NCBI GenBank assembly: GCA_964569055.1
Contig: CAZMSZ010000343.1
Span: forward strand, 1 to 8,307
DNA length: 8,307 bases
Origin: JAWLGW01 sp964569055
GTDB lineage: Bacteria > Planctomycetota > J058
Direction of reading: 5' to 3'
Shown: positions 5,514 through 8,307 of the stretch, piece by piece
Position numbering within the stretch: the first letter of the stretch is position 1
Layout of the letters: every line of letters starts with the position of its first letter
Program-made: the position numbers and the translations under genes
The notes under the pieces: model-generated
The model's input: only the letters and a program-made list of their open reading frames with translations
Database searches by the model: none
What the model was told of the DNA's origin: nothing

Positions 5514-7451
5514 ATGTCGACCGCCCCCCAGCCCTCGTTCCAGCTCTCGCGCGGCTTCGCCGCCCTCGCCCTGGCGACGTGGGCCGTGCTCACCTTCGGG
5601 CACGGCCTGGGGCTCGAGATCGCGGCGGCCATGTTCCGCTGGGGCAGCCGGCCCGAGACGTTCGGCGCGGGGAACGCGGGGCGGGCCGTCGTCGAGCGCC
5701 TGGTCGCGTGCGGCTTCCTGGCGCTCGCCGCGGTCGTGCTGGGCGCGATTGCCTGGCGGCTGCGCGCCCACTGGAGCCGGCTGCACCGCGAGGCGCTCCC
5801 CTGGGGGCTGTGGGCCCTGTACGTGCTGCTGATCTGGCGGGTGTACATCGTCTACACCACCGAGCTGATGCACTTCGCGCAGTACGCGCTGATCGGCGCG
5901 CTGGTGGCGCTGGCGCTCGACCGGGGGCGGCGGCCGCAGCTCGCGTTCGTGATCACCGTCGCCCTCGGCTACTTCGACGAGGTGTGGCAGCACTACGGCC
6001 TCCACGTCTGGCAGCGCGGCGACCCCAACCACTGGATGGACTGGAGCGACCCGATCCTCGACGCGGCGGGCGCCTGCGCGGGGATCCTCCCGTTCGTCAC
6101 CGCGGCGCGGCTGCGCGGCGAGGCGCCGCGTGACGACGCGCGCTCGCTGCGCTGGGCGGTGCTCGTCTCGGCGGCGCTGCTCCTGCCGCTCTTGCTGCTC
6201 GACCCCGTCACGCAGGCGCGCTGGCTGGGGAGCTACCGGTTCAACCCCTGGTGGCAGGAGTTCAGCAACGACAAGCCGGTCCACTGGCCGGGCCCGCGCG
6301 AGGGGATCCCGCTGTGCGTCGGCGGGCTGCTGCTGCTCGGCAGCGTGCTCGACCCGCGCCGACGCGGGGGGCTCTCGGGCGCCGGCATGCTGCTCCTGCT
6401 CGCCCTCCTGGCGGTCGCGATCGAGCCGCCCTCGCGGGCGCGCGGGCAGCCGGTGCACGAGGTCGTCCCCACCGCGCGGGCGCCGTTCACCGAGACGCCC
6501 GTCGTGGTGGACGGGCGGCTCGACGACCCGGTGTGGGCGCGGGCCGAGCAGCTCGGCCCCTTCGTGGTGGGGAAGGACGGGCGCGCCGCGCTGCGCCTGG
6601 GCGACGGGAGCGAGGAGCCGCTCGCGGCGACCTACGCCCGCGTCGCCTGGGACCGCCAGGCGCTGTACGTGGCGTTCGAGGTCGCCGACGACGACGTGTG
6701 GGCGCGCGAGGTCGGGCGCGATGACCGCGGGCTCCCGGCGGACGAGGTGGTCGAGGTGTTCGTCGACGACGGCGGCGACGAGCGCACGTGGTACGAGTTC
6801 GAGCTCTCGCCGACGGGCGCGCTGTACGACCTGTTCGTGCTCCGCCCCCAGAGCCCGCTCGACCACGACCCCGGCCAGCCGTTCTTGCCGTTCCCGCGCT
6901 GGACCGCCTCCGAGGTCCAGGCGGCCGTGCAGGTGCAGGGGAACGTCGCGCTGCTGAAGGATCGCCTCGCTGCGCGCGCGCCGGGGAGCGCGGACCGCGG
7001 CTGGACCGCCGAGCTCGCGATCCCGTGGGCCGTGTTCAAGAACGCCGTCACTCCCAACGGCAACACCAAGCGCAAGGACGTCCCGGTCCCCGGCGAGCCG
7101 TGGCGGATCGCGCTCTACCGGATCGAGCGCCCCCGCCCCACCCCCGAGCAGCTCGGCCCGCCGGGCGCGACGCTCGCCCCCGAGGAGGCGCGCGCCCGCC
7201 TCGGCGCGAGCGAGGCGGAGTGGAACACGATCCTCGAGCGGAAGCAGCTCGTCCTCGACCCGCAGGGGCGCGTCCCCCAGCTCAAGGTGGCCCGCCTGGC
7301 CGCGAAGCGCCGCGCACAGCTCCAGGCCTGGGCGCCGCCCTTCAACCCCTCGTTCCACCAGCCCCACCGCTTCGGCGTGCTCGACCTCCTCCCGCCCCCG
7401 AATTCCGCGCCGAATTCCGCGGCTGCTGGTGGTGTGAAGGAGCCACGTTAG
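5514..7451 (+). CDS. VanZ-like membrane protein fused to a CBM9-like beta-sandwich domain
   Basis: The 645-residue protein has two parts. Residues 1-305 contain about eight hydrophobic segments (roughly 15-37, 58-80, 97-114, 119-136, 141-153, 180-198, 213-230 and 265-305). A VanZ-like core is marked by ELMHFAQYALIG (117-128), DEVWQ (155-159) and the acidic DWSD with a following Gly-Ala pair (176-186). From about 316 the chain is soluble and resembles the carbohydrate-binding family 9-like fold (PF06452): VVDGRLDDPVW (331-341), VAWDRQALYVAFEV (377-390), DEVVEVFVDD (410-419), YEFEL (427-431) and GWTAELAIPW (496-505). The last helix lies near the junction, so the CBM9 part probably faces outside, but topology was not computed. 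VanZ-family proteins are often envelope-related with undefined biochemistry, and CBM9-like domains bind sugars or act as interaction modules; the ligand here is unknown. The ATG at 5514 is chosen because antisense coding of the divergent gene ends the usable region upstream. The extreme C-terminus (PNSAPNSAAA) is encoded by a short DNA repeat. Confidence 0.82.
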   Translation: MSTAPQPSFQLSRGFAALALATWAVLTFGHGLGLEIAAAMFRWGSRPETFGAGNAGRAVVERLVACGFLALAAVVLGAIAWRLRAHWSRLHREALPWGLWALYVLLIWRVYIVYTTELMHFAQYALIGALVALALDRGRRPQLAFVITVALGYFDEVWQHYGLHVWQRGDPNHWMDWSDPILDAAGACAGILPFVTAARLRGEAPRDDARSLRWAVLVSAALLLPLLLLDPVTQARWLGSYRFNPWWQEFSNDKPVHWPGPREGIPLCVGGLLLLGSVLDPRRRGGLSGAGMLLLLALLAVAIEPPSRARGQPVHEVVPTARAPFTETPVVVDGRLDDPVWARAEQLGPFVVGKDGRAALRLGDGSEEPLAATYARVAWDRQALYVAFEVADDDVWAREVGRDDRGLPADEVVEVFVDDGGDERTWYEFELSPTGALYDLFVLRPQSPLDHDPGQPFLPFPRWTASEVQAAVQVQGNVALLKDRLAARAPGSADRGWTAELAIPWAVFKNAVTPNGNTKRKDVPVPGEPWRIALYRIERPRPTPEQLGPPGATLAPEEARARLGASEAEWNTILERKQLVLDPQGRVPQLKVARLAAKRRAQLQAWAPPFNPSFHQPHRFGVLDLLPPPNSAPNSAAAGGVKEPR

Positions 7452-7474
7452 GGCGCGGGAGCCGCGGAATTCGG
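7398..7474. repeat. Three copies of a 12-mer, two tandem and one inverted, forming a 15-bp stem across a stop codon
   Basis: CCGAATTCCGCG occurs at 7398-7409, immediately again at 7410-7421, and as its reverse complement at 7463-7474. The second and inverted copies extend to a perfect 15-bp inverted repeat (7410-7424 with 7460-7474) with a 35-base loop. The loop contains the TAG stop (7449-7451) of the VanZ-CBM9 gene. The tandem copies encode its final PNSAPNSA. AT-containing GAATTC three times in 75 bases is unusual in this GC-rich window. It may act as a terminator (no T-run) or be a palindromic repeat element that has entered the 3' end of the gene. Confidence 0.75.
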
Positions 7475-7600
7475 ATGGGGCGGGGCTCGGATCTGGAGGG
7501 GCGCCTCGCGGTGAGAGTGTGTGCTGTCGCTGAGACCACCACTCCTCGCGGGGAGTCCCAGGAACCCATGAGCGGGGCTCCGGTCGGAAGGGCGCCTCGC
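7475..7600. repeat. Imperfect 33-35-base direct repeat in the gap before the phasin-like gene
   Basis: Bases 7475-7509 and 7568-7600 align with small gaps. Both begin with ATG, share GCGGGGCTC (7480-7488 and 7572-7580) and end with identical GGGCGCCTCGC (7499-7509 and 7590-7600). Between them is a small hairpin, ACTCC (7541-7545) with GGAGT (7552-7556). The 220-base gap 7452-7671 has no gene I can support; short open frames starting at these ATGs show no recognisable protein and no ribosome-binding site. The repeat may reflect a local duplication. Confidence 0.4.
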
Positions 7601-7625
7601 CGCCCGCCGGCCCCTCCCCCTCGCT

Positions 7626-7634
7626 TGCTATCCT
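7626..7634 (+). promoter_or_regulatory. Candidate extended -10 promoter of the phasin-like operon
   Basis: TGC followed by TATCCT (7629-7634) fits the extended -10 pattern TGnTAnnnT, with four of six -10 consensus bases. Transcription would start near 7641, giving a leader of about 31 bases before the GTG at 7672. No -35 box is visible 17 bases upstream, which extended -10 promoters can tolerate. It is the best promoter-like site in the window. Confidence 0.45.
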
Positions 7635-7671
7635 GCTGAGGCCAGCGCCCGCGCGTCCCCGGGGGGATCCC

Positions 7672-7983
7672 GTGCTCGAGAAGCTGATCGCCGCCGCCTT
7701 GACTCGACCGGCTCTCGCGCACCGCGTCCTGCGGGACGAGCTGGACCGGCTGCGGGAGGGGGGGTACCTCTCCGAGCAGGAGCTGGACGGGCTGCGGCGC
7801 GAGACGCTCGAGAAGCTGTCGGAGCGGCTGGAGCAGGCGCGGGTCGCGGTCTCGCCGCTGGTGAGCGGGCTGGGCGAGAGCCTGCGCGAGGCGCTCGACA
7901 TTCCCAGCCGCAGCGAGGTGCGCGCGCTGACCGAGGAGCTGCGCCGGCGCCGCGCCGACGGCGCGGACGACCCGCGCGTCTGA
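7672..7983 (+). CDS. Small helical protein, possibly phasin-like
   Basis: The 103-residue product is rich in Leu, Glu and Arg and appears almost entirely alpha-helical, with no Cys, signal peptide or membrane segment. It has an N-terminal helix (LEKLIAAAL), a central amphipathic stretch (about 20-60) and a C-terminal element DIPSRSEVRALTEEL (76-90) followed by basic residues. The Pro-Ser/Thr-Arg-x-Glu/Asp-Val-x-x-Leu motif leading into a coiled coil resembles the end of phasin-type proteins (PF05597-like), which coat polyhydroxyalkanoate granules or act as small oligomeric scaffolds. No PHA gene is nearby, so that role is unproven. The start is a GTG preceded by a G-rich ribosome-binding site, GGGGGGA at 7661-7667, four bases upstream. 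The next gene starts seven bases after its stop, so the two are probably co-transcribed and translationally coupled. Confidence 0.65.
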   Translation: MLEKLIAAALTRPALAHRVLRDELDRLREGGYLSEQELDGLRRETLEKLSERLEQARVAVSPLVSGLGESLREALDIPSRSEVRALTEELRRRRADGADDPRV

Positions 7984-7990
7984 CGGGGCG

Positions 7991-8307
7991 ATGGCCCGGA
8001 CGGAGCTCAGCCCCGAGGAGGCGCGGCTCGTCGAGCGGCTGCTCGCCCTGGGGGCCGTCCCCGAGGTGCTGCTCGAGGCGAGCGTGCACGCGCTGCTCAC
8101 CGCGCGCGCCGGCGGTGAGGAGGTGGAGCTCGGGCCCTACCTGGTGAGCCGCGGGCTGATCTCGGTCACCGGTGTGGCGCAGCTCCTGGCGGGGGACGCC
8201 GGGGAGGGGGCCGCGCTCCCGGCGGGGCCCGGGCGGGCGCTCGACGAGCCGAGCTCGGAGGAGGGCGCGCCGCTGGCCTCGCTCGACGAGCCGAGCTCGG
8301 AGGAGGG
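7991..8307 (+). CDS. Unrecognised acidic protein with tandem repeats (3' truncated)
   Basis: An ATG at 7991, seven bases after the stop of the phasin-like gene, opens a frame with no stop to the window edge (105 codons seen). The first 75 residues look like a compact helical domain (MARTELSPEEARLVERLLAL at the start, then YLVSRGLISVTGVAQLLAG). The 'V-x-R-G-L-I-S' turn between two helices recalls small helical domains in which a protein is tethered to a larger effector, but I cannot name a family. From about residue 84 a 14-residue repeat starts: LDEPSSEEG followed by APLAS, then LDEPSSEEG again. This acidic Ser-rich stretch is probably a disordered linker. A large multidomain protein with this head and linker is plausible, but nothing after the linker is visible. 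Only a weak GGGG precedes the start, which fits translational coupling. Confidence 0.65.
   Translation, partial: MARTELSPEEARLVERLLALGAVPEVLLEASVHALLTARAGGEEVELGPYLVSRGLISVTGVAQLLAGDAGEGAALPAGPGRALDEPSSEEGAPLASLDEPSSEE
8239..8307 (+). repeat. In-frame 42-bp tandem repeat at the window edge
   Basis: Bases 8239-8265 are identical to 8281-8307 (27 bp), a period of 42 bases or 14 codons, in frame with the gene starting at 7991. The encoded motif is LDEPSSEEG. The second copy runs into the window end, so the number of units is unknown. Complete identity at the DNA level, third positions included, suggests recent expansion or gene conversion. Confidence 0.8.

Noticed and set aside
5424..7901. Minus-strand open frame continuing upstream of the methyltransferase start
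   Set aside because: It is antisense to the VanZ-CBM9 gene, and methyltransferase similarity starts only at about residue 6 from the ATG at 5423.

Overview
The window is very GC-rich and gene-dense, with codons almost always ending in G or C. The amidase at 715-3240 ends in a Gly-rich stretch with one Cys, a short Leu-rich helix and an Arg-rich end, which resembles a MYXO-CTERM sorting tail. A rickettsial-PKMT-like methyltransferase lies nearby. Together these suggest a Myxococcota (former deltaproteobacterial) chromosome or a close relative. This is inference from gene content; no rRNA or phylogenetic marker is present.

Layout: 1-89 is the 3' tail of a LuxR/NarL-type regulator (+). Bases 90-714 form a 625-base gene-free stretch. 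It holds a perfect 17-bp inverted repeat (95-111 / 191-207), a tandem family of six related hairpins (about 221-573), and the leader and ribosome-binding site of the next gene. 715-3240 (+) is a secreted, surface-anchored N-acetylmuramoyl-L-alanine amidase with a golvesin-type domain inserted in the catalytic fold. Converging on it is a small DoxX-like membrane protein (3256-3702, -). Upstream of that, on the same strand, is a SAM-dependent methyltransferase with a MethyTransf_Reg domain (3849-5423, -). Divergent from the methyltransferase is a VanZ-like membrane protein fused to a CBM9-like beta-sandwich domain (5514-7451, +). After a repeat-rich gap of 220 bases come a short helical, phasin-like protein (7672-7983, +) and the start of an unrecognised, repeat-containing protein (7991 to the window end, +).

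Several products act at the envelope (amidase, DoxX-like protein, VanZ-CBM9 fusion), and the methyltransferase family includes outer-membrane-protein lysine methyltransferases. The genes are not arranged as one operon, so a shared pathway is only a possibility.

The least explained element is the 221-573 hairpin array. Five units share a 9-10-bp stem with a bulged G and a conserved 12-base loop; the sixth is degenerate. Paired changes between units preserve pairing at two stem positions, which points to selection on RNA (or cruciform) structure rather than on protein.
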